41,123 nucleotides of DNA from an uncultured Adlercreutzia sp. GTDB taxonomy: Bacteria; Actinomycetota; Coriobacteriia; Coriobacteriales; Eggerthellaceae. Shown in pieces: positions 8,514 to 15,979 of this stretch. The notes beneath the pieces are model-generated. The model was not told the DNA's origin. It worked only from the letters and a program-made list of their open reading frames with translations, and made no database searches. The position numbers and the translations under genes are program-made. The stretch is taken from assembly GCA_947426355.1 (NCBI GenBank), contig CANEDU010000003.1:1-41123 (forward strand), read 5' to 3'. Position 1 is the stretch's first letter, and each line of letters opens with the position of its first letter.

Positions 8514-10593
8514 GAACGTATCCTTGTGCGCGAGACTTTTGAAGCGAGCTGTTCTTGGAGCGCACGATCTTATGGGCTGTACGGTAATAGCCCTCGTGCT
8601 TGCGGTCGGCTTCCCCCGTGCGGCCTGGGCCTACGTAGACCCGTCGGTCATGACCTACGCCATCCAGGCCCTGGCCGGCGTGGCCGTGGCCTTGAGCGCG
8701 GTCATCGGCGTGGCCTTTCGCCGCAGCCGCCGCGTGATCATGCGCTTGCTGCACATTGACGAGAACGCGGGCAAAATCACGGAAGGCCCCGTACATCCTC
8801 TAAACCCTAACGACCCCGATGCTGCCTCTGCCTTCGCTGAGGCCGATGCGAAAGCCCGCGCGCGCCGCGGCGCCCTGAAGGCCCAGCGAACAGCCAAACC
8901 CTTGAGTTGGCTCCAGCGTTTCGTGCGCGCCCTGGTGGCAAGCTTATTCGCCCTGGGAACGCTTTTCGTTCTTCCCTCCATCGAGGTAGTAGGCGGAAGC
9001 ACTTCCGGCCTCATCTTCAATCTCTTCGATGTGCTGCCGCTCATTTTGATAGCGGGCGGCATCGCCATCGTTGTCGTGGCCTTGGTGCTCTCGGCGCTGC
9101 GCGGACGAGCCTTCGATATTGCCGTGGCCCTGGTGGTGGCCTTGGGTCTGGCGGGCTACGCCCAGGCCCTGTTCATGAACGGATCGCTTCCCGTGGCCGA
9201 CGGCAGCGCTCTTAACCTGGAGCAGTTCGTTCCCATCACGATTATCAGCACCGTCGTGTGGCTCGCGCTCCTAGCCGGCGCCGTTGTACTCGCCCTGCGC
9301 CAGGTGCGCATCGAGCGCATCGCCGCTCTTGTCATCAGCCTCGTGCTTGTTGTGGTGCAAACCGCCGGCGCCCTGAGCCTTTTGGCCGACTACGACCCCT
9401 CTGCCAGCCGCAGCCGCGACACCATTGCGGCAACACGCGAAGGGCTCTACACCCTGTCGGCCCACGACAACGTTGTGGTGTTCGTGCTTGATACCTACGA
9501 TGCGCGGTTTTTGAACCAGGTGCTTGAAGATGACCCCGAAGCGCTTTCCGAATTCACCGGCTTCACCTACTTCCGCAATGCAACGCCCTCTATGGTGCCC
9601 ACCCGCTATGGCATTCCCTTCCTGCTCACCGGCCGCATGCCCGACGGCACCCAAACTTTCACCGACTTCACGCAAACCTGGTTCGAGAAGAGCACCTTCC
9701 TCGCCGACATTCAGAACGCCGGCTACACCCTGGGCGTTTATTCGGACAGCATGGGAACCAACGTGGTAAAGGCCGCGCCCTACGTGATGAACATCCACGA
9801 GCGCCGAGCTTCGTCCATGAACCGCGAGGAAATGCTTTCCGTGCTTGAGCGCGTCGCCCTGTATCGCGAGGCGCCTTGGGCGCTTAAGCCGCTATTCTGG
9901 TTCTCGACCGATGATTTGAACCGCGCGTTCTCATCGGGCGGCCCTGAAGAGGAGCGGCCCTTCACGGTAGATGATGCGAAATTTGCCGAAGGGCTCGACG
10001 GGCAGCGACTGTCGCTGAACGACGAAGAGAAGAGCTTTCGCTTCATTCATATGCTCGGCCCCCACGCCCCTTACACTATGGACGCCGAAGGGCGTACTAC
10101 CGATGGCGAAACCACTTTGGAGGAACAGGCGCGCGGCACCCTGGTCATCGTGAGCGATTATCTGCGCCAGATGAAGGAGCTCGGACTGTACGACAACGCC
10201 ACCATCATTGTGACCGCCGATCACGGCAAGTGGCAAAACGGCCCCGATGGCATTGACGAGGTAACCTCGGTCATTATGCTGGTGAAGCCGCCAGAGACCG
10301 CTGAAGAGGCCGCATCGCCGCTGAAAACCTCGGATGTTCCCACTGGGCACCTCGACTACGCCGCCACGATCATCGATGCCGTGGGCGGCGATGCGTCGAA
10401 GTACGGCACGCCTATCTTCGAAGTGCCCGAAGGCGAGCGTCCGCGCGTGTACTGGAGCACCACCACCGACTACCATGAGGATATGGACTGGACGCAGTTC
10501 GAAATTGACGGCGATGTGCTGAATTGGGACGACTGGAAGCCCACGGGCGAGAAGATTCTCATTCCCAACAAGAACCGGCCGCTGGACGAGTAG
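8506..10593 (+). CDS. LtaS/sulfatase-like membrane phosphotransferase
   Basis: A 695-aa protein of the alkaline-phosphatase/sulfatase superfamily. About six membrane segments fill residues 20-300, with a charged cytoplasmic loop near 95-145. The extracellular catalytic domain begins at VVVFVLDTYDARFL, where Asp is a likely metal ligand. It continues with ATPSMVPTRYGIPFLLTG, where the Thr is a likely nucleophile, as in lipoteichoic acid synthase-like enzymes. FIHMLGPHAPYT and ATIIVTADHGKW (the DHG metal site) complete the pattern. Likely reactions are transfer of a phosphoglycerol or similar head group, or its hydrolysis, on an envelope glycopolymer. The ATG at 8506 overlaps the upstream gene and has GAAGGTGAG before it; an earlier TTG is less likely. 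The substrate cannot be told from sequence. Confidence 0.88.
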   Translation: MHKNVSLCARLLKRAVLGAHDLMGCTVIALVLAVGFPRAAWAYVDPSVMTYAIQALAGVAVALSAVIGVAFRRSRRVIMRLLHIDENAGKITEGPVHPLNPNDPDAASAFAEADAKARARRGALKAQRTAKPLSWLQRFVRALVASLFALGTLFVLPSIEVVGGSTSGLIFNLFDVLPLILIAGGIAIVVVALVLSALRGRAFDIAVALVVALGLAGYAQALFMNGSLPVADGSALNLEQFVPITIISTVVWLALLAGAVVLALRQVRIERIAALVISLVLVVVQTAGALSLLADYDPSASRSRDTIAATREGLYTLSAHDNVVVFVLDTYDARFLNQVLEDDPEALSEFTGFTYFRNATPSMVPTRYGIPFLLTGRMPDGTQTFTDFTQTWFEKSTFLADIQNAGYTLGVYSDSMGTNVVKAAPYVMNIHERRASSMNREEMLSVLERVALYREAPWALKPLFWFSTDDLNRAFSSGGPEEERPFTVDDAKFAEGLDGQRLSLNDEEKSFRFIHMLGPHAPYTMDAEGRTTDGETTLEEQARGTLVIVSDYLRQMKELGLYDNATIIVTADHGKWQNGPDGIDEVTSVIMLVKPPETAEEAASPLKTSDVPTGHLDYAATIIDAVGGDASKYGTPIFEVPEGERPRVYWSTTTDYHEDMDWTQFEIDGDVLNWDDWKPTGEKILIPNKNRPLDE

Positions 10594-10600
10594 GAAACGT

Positions 10601-12556
10601 CTATTTGGGCTCTTCTTCCACGCACTCTTCCTGACCGTCGGGACCAGGGCCGCAGTAGACGGCACGCTCGGGATGGTCGGCCAGGTAGGCGGCCATGGAG
10701 TATTGGGTGATGTCGCTGCGGTTGATGACGCCGACGATGTGGCCGTCCTCCAGCACCGGCACTTTCTTCAGGTGGTTCTCGGCCAGCACACGGCACACGT
10801 TGGTCAGATCGGCGTGCACGCTCACGCAGATGGGATTCGCCGCGCCAATCTCGCTGGCGCGCATCTGCATGACCTTCGCCAGCTTCTCGGCATAGCCCTC
10901 GTCGTCCATGACCGTGCGGTTAATGAGCACCACCGGATCGGTGAACGAATTGCTGCGCGGGCTCAGCCGCTTCAAAATGTCGCCGTCGGAAATGAAGCCC
11001 ACCGGCTCGCCCGACTCGTCCACAATGGGCGCGGCCGAGATGTTCTTCTCCACGAACAGGCGCATGGCCTCTTCCACCGTGGCGTCATGGCTGAGCGAGT
11101 ACACGTCGGTCTTCATGATGGAGGTCAGCAGCGACTTGCGGGTGTTCCCCTCGTCTACCGCGGCCTCCTCGCCAGGCTTGTCCTTCACAAGCGCAATGGT
11201 CATGACCAGCCCGATCAGGCACAGCGCCGTGCACACGAGGAAGGCGGCGTTAATGCCAAGCATGGTGCCCTCGGTGGCGCCCAAGCCCGGCGAGGCGATG
11301 CTTTGCACCTGGGTGCTCACGGCGATGATGATGGCAGTACCGAGCGAGCCCGCCACCTGACGCAGGGTGTTGTTCACCGAGGTGCCGTGGTTCATCACCT
11401 TGTTGTCCAGCGCGTTCATGCCCCAGGTGGTGATAGGCATATTCACCAGCGTCATAGAGAACATGCGGATGGTGTACACCACGGTAAGGTACACGATGCT
11501 CGTCTCGGTGTTCAGCAGCGCGAAGGCGAAGGTGGTCAGCGTCAGCAAGGTCATACCCACGATGGCCATGCGGCGCGGGCCGTGGCGATCGAACCACTTG
11601 CCGGCGATGGGGTTCATCACGCCCATGAGGATGGCGCCGGGCATGAGCACCAGGCCCGACACCGTGGCCGACAGCCCGTGCAGCGACTGAATGTAGATGG
11701 GCATGAGAATGCCGGCTGCCAGCAGGGCGCCCTGCACGAGCATGCCGATGATGGTGCCCACGAGAAAGCGACGGTTCTTCAGCACATCGACCCGCAGCAT
11801 GGGGCGCGGCAGGCGCGTCTGGCGGATGAAGAACCACACCACGCCCACGATGCCCACGCCGGTGGTGAGCATCGGCACCAGCGTGAATCCCGCCGAGCCC
11901 AGGGCCGAGAAGCCGTAGAGCATAAGGCCGAAGCCCAGAGTGGAGAGGACCAGCGACAGCGGATCGAGCACCGAGTCTCCCCTGTTCGTGGGCGCCTTGT
12001 CATCCACAAGGAACAGCGATGCCGCGATGATAACGAGTGTCAGCCCGAAGATGATGTAGAACAGGATGTGCCAGTCAGCCTGGTCGATGACAAAGCCTGC
12101 CACGGTGGGGCCGATGGCCGGCGCAAAGGCGATAACGAGGCCGAAGATGCCCATGGCCGAGCCACGCCGGTCGACGGGAAAGACCAGCATGAGCACCGTC
12201 ATGGTCACCGGCATGAGGATGCCGGCGCCCGCCGCCTGCACGAGACGACCGCCCAGCAGCACGGGGAAGTTCAGACCGATGGCCGCCAGCAGCGTGCCCA
12301 AGGCGAACATGCCCATGGAAAACACGAACAGGTGCCGCGTGGAGAACCGGTCCTGCAGATACGCCGTAATAGGAATCATGATGGCGTTCACCAGCGTGAA
12401 GCCCGTGGTAAGCCACTGGGCCGTCGACTGGTCGACCGACATCTCCTCCATGATGGACGGCAGCGCCGGCGTGACCAGCGTCTGGTTCAGCACCGTCACG
12501 AACGCGCCGAACACCAGCACGGTCAGCATCATCCATTGTTTGCGGGTCAACTTCAT
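10601..12556 (-). CDS. MFS (DHA2-type) transporter with C-terminal CBS pair
   Basis: A 651-aa protein. Residues 1 to about 490 form a 14-helix major facilitator of the EmrB/QacA drug:H+ antiporter group: NQTLVTPALPSI in helix 1, YLQDRFSTRHLF at the motif A position, and GGRLVQAAGAGILMP resembling motif C. About residues 510-635 form two CBS domains, the first with VEEAMRLFVEKNISAAPIV and GFISDGDILKRL, the second with CRVLAENHLKKVPVL and GVINRSDI. CBS pairs usually bind adenine nucleotides and regulate the attached domain, so transport may respond to energy state. That role is inferred. The ATG at 12556 follows GAGGTG; the longer upstream frame has no family resemblance. The gene lies tail-to-tail with the sulfatase-like gene, seven bases apart. 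The exported compound is unknown. Confidence 0.9.
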   Translation of the reverse strand: MKLTRKQWMMLTVLVFGAFVTVLNQTLVTPALPSIMEEMSVDQSTAQWLTTGFTLVNAIMIPITAYLQDRFSTRHLFVFSMGMFALGTLLAAIGLNFPVLLGGRLVQAAGAGILMPVTMTVLMLVFPVDRRGSAMGIFGLVIAFAPAIGPTVAGFVIDQADWHILFYIIFGLTLVIIAASLFLVDDKAPTNRGDSVLDPLSLVLSTLGFGLMLYGFSALGSAGFTLVPMLTTGVGIVGVVWFFIRQTRLPRPMLRVDVLKNRRFLVGTIIGMLVQGALLAAGILMPIYIQSLHGLSATVSGLVLMPGAILMGVMNPIAGKWFDRHGPRRMAIVGMTLLTLTTFAFALLNTETSIVYLTVVYTIRMFSMTLVNMPITTWGMNALDNKVMNHGTSVNNTLRQVAGSLGTAIIIAVSTQVQSIASPGLGATEGTMLGINAAFLVCTALCLIGLVMTIALVKDKPGEEAAVDEGNTRKSLLTSIMKTDVYSLSHDATVEEAMRLFVEKNISAAPIVDESGEPVGFISDGDILKRLSPRSNSFTDPVVLINRTVMDDEGYAEKLAKVMQMRASEIGAANPICVSVHADLTNVCRVLAENHLKKVPVLEDGHIVGVINRSDITQYSMAAYLADHPERAVYCGPGPDGQEECVEEEPK

Positions 12557-12910
12557 GCGCAACACCTCATTCGCCTGGCCGACTCTTCTCCCACCGAGCC
12601 GGCTCGCTTGTTTTATGCTTGATGGAAACTGGCCTACTCTACCACCGCCGCTTGCGCGCAACCCCGTGCGTCGGCCAAACCGTCGACAACGCGTAGGAAC
12701 GGCGGCGGCGAACCGCAACAGGCATAAATTCGCGGGTAAGCGGGCCGGGGGAACCAGAGCGCGTGGCATCAGCGAGGTATCCAGTCGTAATAATATGATG
12801 GCAGTTTCATCACCTGCGATGGCGCAGGACGAAAATCGCCTAGGATATATCTCGCTTATTTTCATCGAGACGAGGCGGCCGCGCCGCTTCGCGAAGGGGT
12901 GTTTCTTTTT
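12557..12910. other. Divergent intergenic region between MFS-CBS and CNNM-type genes
   Basis: No gene is supported here. It holds the leader regions of two divergent genes. A short inverted repeat, CCTGCG-ATGG-CGCAGG (12813-12828), lies about 85 bases before the rightward start and could be an operator or an RNA hairpin. TAGGATATAT near 12840 is a weak -10-like sequence. Nothing else stands out. Confidence 0.5.
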
Positions 12911-14227
12911 ATGCAAACCGCCGTTTGCCTGCTATTGGTTGTGTTCTTCCTGCTGATGAACGCATTCTTCGTTATCGCGGAGTTCGCGCTGGTACGCGTA
13001 CGCAAGAGCCAGATCGACATGGCCGTCGCCGAGAAACGCCGCGGCGCCGAGGCCGCGCGCGATGTGACCACCCACATCAACGCGTACCTGTCCGCCTGCC
13101 AGCTGGGCATCACCCTGGCCTCGCTGGCCATCGGCTGGCTGGGCGAGCCGGCCGTGTCGGCCGTCCTGGAAGGGCCGCTGCTAGCGCTTGGCCTGCCCGA
13201 GGCCGCCATCCATCCCATCTGCGTGGCTGTGGGCTTTTTCATCGTAACCACCCTGCACGTAGTGGTGGGCGAACTCATCCCGAAGTCCTTCGCCATCTTC
13301 GCCACCGAGAAATATGCCCTGCACACCGCCGGTCCGCTGCGCGTGTTCTACCGCATCACCTACCCGGTCATGGTCATTTTCAACGGCATCACCAACGGCG
13401 TTATGCGCCTGTTCGGCCATGACCCGGCCGACGAGCACGAGGTGTACACCGGCGAAGAGATTAAGCTGCTCATCGACGAGTCCACGGAAAGCGGCCTCAT
13501 CGATCCGGAGCAAAACGAGTTCGTGGACAACATCTTCGACTTGGGTGACAAGGACGCCGAGGGCATCATGACCCCGCGCACCGACGTCATCTGTCTGGAT
13601 TTGGAAGACACGCTGGACGAGAATTGGGAAGTGGTGCGCCAGTACAAGTACACGCGCTACCCGGTGTGCGACGGGTCGAAGGACCGCATCGTCGGCTTCG
13701 TGCACACCAAGGATTTGGTGGACGTGCCCAAGGATGCTCCCATGAGCGATTGGAAGATTCGCGAGCTGCCGCCGGTTCCCGAAGGCGCGCCCATTGCGAA
13801 GCTTCTGCAGGCCATGCAGGAGGGTCGCACCGAGATGTGCGTCGTCGTGGACGAGCACGGCGGCACGGCGGGCATCGTCACCATGAGCGATATCATGGAA
13901 CAGATCGTCGGCCGCATCGATGACGAGTACGTGCACGACACCGACGACGATATTGAAGAGCTGCCCGACGGCACCTATCAGGTTAACGGCACCCTGGCCA
14001 TTGACGACCTCACCGAGCTGCTCGGCTTCGAGCCCGAAGAGGCCGATGATGTGGAAACTGCCGGCGGCCTTTTGCTGTCGCTGTTCGACCGCATCCCAAA
14101 GGAAGGCGACGTGGCGGTGCTTGAGAACCGCGGCACCAAGGTGACCTTCACCGTACTGGCCATGGATCGCCTGCGCATCGACCGCATCCTCGTCGTCATC
14201 GACCGACCCGCTGCGGAAGAGGAGTAG
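12911..14227 (+). CDS. CNNM/CorC-type hemolysin-family CBS membrane protein
   Basis: A 438-aa protein of the HlyC/CorC (CNNM) family. A DUF21 membrane domain spans residues 1 to about 185, including LSACQLGITLASLAIGWLGEP and HVVVGELIPKSFAIF. A CBS pair follows (about 205-335: GIMTPRTDVICLDLED, then CVVVDEHGGTAGIVTMSD). It ends with a CorC_HlyC transporter-associated domain (about 350-430: YQVNGTLAIDDLTELLG). Family members are linked to Mg2+/Co2+ or Na+/Mg2+ transport; 'hemolysin' is a historical name. ATG 12911 is preceded by GAAGGGGTG; a GTG four codons upstream is also possible. The gene stands alone, divergent from the MFS-CBS gene. Confidence 0.93.
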   Translation: MQTAVCLLLVVFFLLMNAFFVIAEFALVRVRKSQIDMAVAEKRRGAEAARDVTTHINAYLSACQLGITLASLAIGWLGEPAVSAVLEGPLLALGLPEAAIHPICVAVGFFIVTTLHVVVGELIPKSFAIFATEKYALHTAGPLRVFYRITYPVMVIFNGITNGVMRLFGHDPADEHEVYTGEEIKLLIDESTESGLIDPEQNEFVDNIFDLGDKDAEGIMTPRTDVICLDLEDTLDENWEVVRQYKYTRYPVCDGSKDRIVGFVHTKDLVDVPKDAPMSDWKIRELPPVPEGAPIAKLLQAMQEGRTEMCVVVDEHGGTAGIVTMSDIMEQIVGRIDDEYVHDTDDDIEELPDGTYQVNGTLAIDDLTELLGFEPEEADDVETAGGLLLSLFDRIPKEGDVAVLENRGTKVTFTVLAMDRLRIDRILVVIDRPAAEEE

Positions 14228-14233
14228 CGGCTC

Positions 14234-15043
14234 TCACAAAAGCGGAGTGTGGGGCAATTCCCCAGCGATGAAGCGCTGGGCGTTTTTCCAGGTGATGGCC
14301 TCGAACTCGTCTTCCGTGAAGGGCATAGCGGCAAGCATGTTGTATTCGTTGACAGGGCTCCACATGGGGAAGTCGCTGCCGAACATGACGCGGTCGGGGC
14401 CGTAGGCGCGCACCAGCTCTACAGTGCGGCGGGGCCCGAGGAACTCCAGGGCGCTCGAGGTGTCCACGAAGCAGTTCTCGTGCTCCAGGTACTCGAGGGC
14501 GTAGTCGTAGATGGACCAGCCGCCGAAGTGCGCCGCATCTACCACCAGATTCGGGAAGGCGCGCAGGATCCTCTTCAGGCGGCGCGGATGCGAGTAATCG
14601 TAGCGGTAGTCGCCCGTGTGAATAACGATGGGCAGTCGGCCCTCGATAATCTCGTACAAGCGCATGAGCCGCGGGTCATCCATGTTCACCATTTGAGTGT
14701 CGGGGTGAATCTTCACGCCCTTCAAACCCAGCTGAATCGCTCGATCAATTTCGCCTTCCATATCGACAAAGTCTTGGTGCATGGTGGCAAATCCGATAAA
14801 GTTCTCATGCATGAAGCACTGGTCGGCAATGAAGTTGTTGATGGTCTCAACCTGGTCGGGCCGCGTGGCAACCGAGTGCACCAGATGATGCGTGATGGGC
14901 GTGCCCTCGCAAACCGCCAGCAGCGACGAGGCAGAGGCGTTTTTCGCGCTCATATCCACACCATAGAACTCCCCTACCGCCGATGAGGCCTTGCAGGCGA
15001 TTTTGTCGGGATAAATATGGGAATGAGCGTCGATGACGGGCAT
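14234..15043 (-). CDS. Amidohydrolase-family metal-dependent hydrolase
   Basis: A 269-aa TIM-barrel enzyme of the amidohydrolase_2 superfamily. Visible metal-site motifs in order are DAHSHIYP at the N-terminus (HxH), GLKGVKIHPD, IVIHTGDY (metal His), VVDAAHFGGWS and RVMFGSDFPMW (metal Asp). The family contains decarboxylases and hydrolases of cyclic or aromatic carboxylates, so the substrate cannot be named. The ATG at 15043 is preceded by AGAAGGAAC; upstream in-frame sequence does not look like protein. It is tail-to-tail with the CNNM-type gene, six bases apart, and its own promoter is not obvious. Confidence 0.88.
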   Translation of the reverse strand: MPVIDAHSHIYPDKIACKASSAVGEFYGVDMSAKNASASSLLAVCEGTPITHHLVHSVATRPDQVETINNFIADQCFMHENFIGFATMHQDFVDMEGEIDRAIQLGLKGVKIHPDTQMVNMDDPRLMRLYEIIEGRLPIVIHTGDYRYDYSHPRRLKRILRAFPNLVVDAAHFGGWSIYDYALEYLEHENCFVDTSSALEFLGPRRTVELVRAYGPDRVMFGSDFPMWSPVNEYNMLAAMPFTEDEFEAITWKNAQRFIAGELPHTPLL

Positions 15044-15177
15044 GGCAGTTCCTTCTGACGTGCGGTTTTTGCCTATTGTACGCGAGCGGACGGGGGAAGA
15101 ACGCCGACAAACGCCACTGGATGGGCAACAGGCGTTAGAATCTTCGGCGAGCAATCGCGGCCACATGAAAAAATCTC

Positions 15178-15206
15178 TTGAGACGGCGGCGGGGCTGCGC
15201 TATACT
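15178..15206 (+). promoter_or_regulatory. Promoter of the tRNA-Ser genes
   Basis: TTGAGA (15178-15183) and TATACT (15201-15206) are separated by exactly 17 bases. This is a near-consensus sigma-70-type promoter placed about 37 bases before the first tRNA-Ser gene. Confidence 0.7.
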
Positions 15207-15243
15207 TCTAAGACGCTTCACTTCGGTGGGGCAGACGCTACGC

Positions 15244-15335
15244 GGAGAGATGTCCGAGCTGGCCGAAGGAGCACGATTGGAAATCGTGTATGCCCCAAAA
15301 GGGTATCTGGGGTTCGAATCCCCATCTCTCCGCCA
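15244..15335 (+). tRNA. tRNA-Ser (anticodon GGA)
   Basis: A class II tRNA of 92 bases with an encoded CCA end. The acceptor GGAGAGA pairs with TCTCTCC and the discriminator base is G. The anticodon stem CACGA/TCGTG encloses loop TTGGAAA, giving anticodon GGA, which reads UCC and UCU. A long variable arm (about 15290-15308) and a GGTTCGAATCC T-arm confirm serine type. Confidence 0.95.
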
Positions 15336-15444
15336 GACTAATTCCGCGAGCCGTTAAGGCTCGCTTTGATATGGCGCCCCATCGTGGTGCCGCATGCCGG
15401 TCTTTAGCCGGCGAATGAGCGCCTGCGCGGCGCATCGCCCCTGC

Positions 15445-15537
15445 GGAGGGGTGGCAGAGTGGTTGAATGCGGCGGTCTCGAAAACCGTTTCACCGGTGCT
15501 CCCGGTGACGAGGGTTCGAATCCCTCCTCCTCCGCCA
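15445..15537 (+). tRNA. tRNA-Ser (anticodon CGA)
   Basis: A second class II tRNA of 93 bases with encoded CCA. The acceptor GGAGGGG pairs with CTCCTCC through one G-U pair. The anticodon loop CTCGAAA gives CGA, which reads UCG. It has the long variable arm typical of serine tRNAs (CACCGG..CCGGTG) and a GGTTCGAATCC T-arm. It lies 109 bases after the first tRNA-Ser and may share its transcript. Confidence 0.95.
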
Positions 15538-15549
15538 GTTTTCTTCTTG

Positions 15550-15633
15550 CGCTCGTACTATTTTTGCGTTCGCTCGTATTGCTTCCGTGCTCACTTGTGC
15601 TGTTTCCGCATTCGCTCGTGCTACTTCTGTAGT
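15550..15633. repeat. Four imperfect 21-base tandem repeats
   Basis: Four consecutive 21-base units at 15550, 15571, 15592 and 15613, each starting CGCTCGT or CACTTGT and continuing with a T-rich stretch. They begin just after the second tRNA-Ser gene. Because 21 is a multiple of three, every frame shows a seven-residue repeat, but no supported gene covers it. Confidence 0.8.
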
Positions 15634-15638
15634 GAGTG

Positions 15639-15868
15639 TGTCCATATCGACATTATTTGCCAGCTCGCCCGAAAAACTGGCCAAATAAGCGGGATATGGA
15701 CAATTTTTCTCGAGCAATCTTTCGCTGTTAACCAAAGGGCAATACGCTGAACTGGGGTTTTACGAAAGCGCCTACGACATGGTGATGACATATCCACTTC
15801 TTGGTGTCCATATCCCGTTTATTTGGCAGAAATTGGGTTTTGGACGTTCGTCTTCCGTTTATTTGCCA
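15639..15868. repeat. Cluster of TGTCCATATCCCGTTTATTTGCCA-like motifs
   Basis: Four versions of one 24-base motif occur within 230 bases. The forward copy at 15639-15662 is diverged in the middle. An inverted copy lies at 15680-15702. A forward copy is at 15805-15828, and a fourth at 15840-15868 shares only the second half. The inverted copy and the 15805 copy match at about 22 of 24 positions and face each other about 100 bases apart. No gene is supported between 15538 and 15979, so this spacer consists essentially of these repeats plus the 21-base units. Confidence 0.75.
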
Positions 15869-15908
15869 TGAATTGTTTCAGGCTGGCAGATTTTAGTCGC
15901 AGAAATGC

Positions 15909-15939
15909 GGAAGCGCCCGCGGGAGGTGCGGGCGCTTCC
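15909..15939 (-). terminator. Terminator of the PrsA-type foldase gene
   Basis: A perfect 12-base-pair GC-rich stem (GGAAGCGCCCGC and its complement) with a seven-base loop, 40 bases after the foldase stop. The T-tract on the minus strand is weak, while the plus side has CCTTCTCTCTCC, so it may work in both directions. Confidence 0.65.
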
Positions 15940-15979
15940 TTCTCTCTCCACTCGCAAGGTAACCCTCGCGGCTTAGTAC

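Noticed and set aside
10673-12622. A 649-codon rightward open frame over the MFS-CBS gene
   Set aside because: His/Arg/Gln-rich antisense translation of a clearly recognisable transporter; no family features.
15490-15735. An 81-codon leftward frame with heptad-like repeats
   Set aside because: It runs into the tRNA-Ser gene; its repeats simply reflect the 21-base DNA repeats, and it lacks a ribosome binding site.
15550-15868. Repeats considered as a CRISPR array
   Set aside because: The repeats are of unequal type, partly inverted and without regular unique spacers; no cas genes are present.
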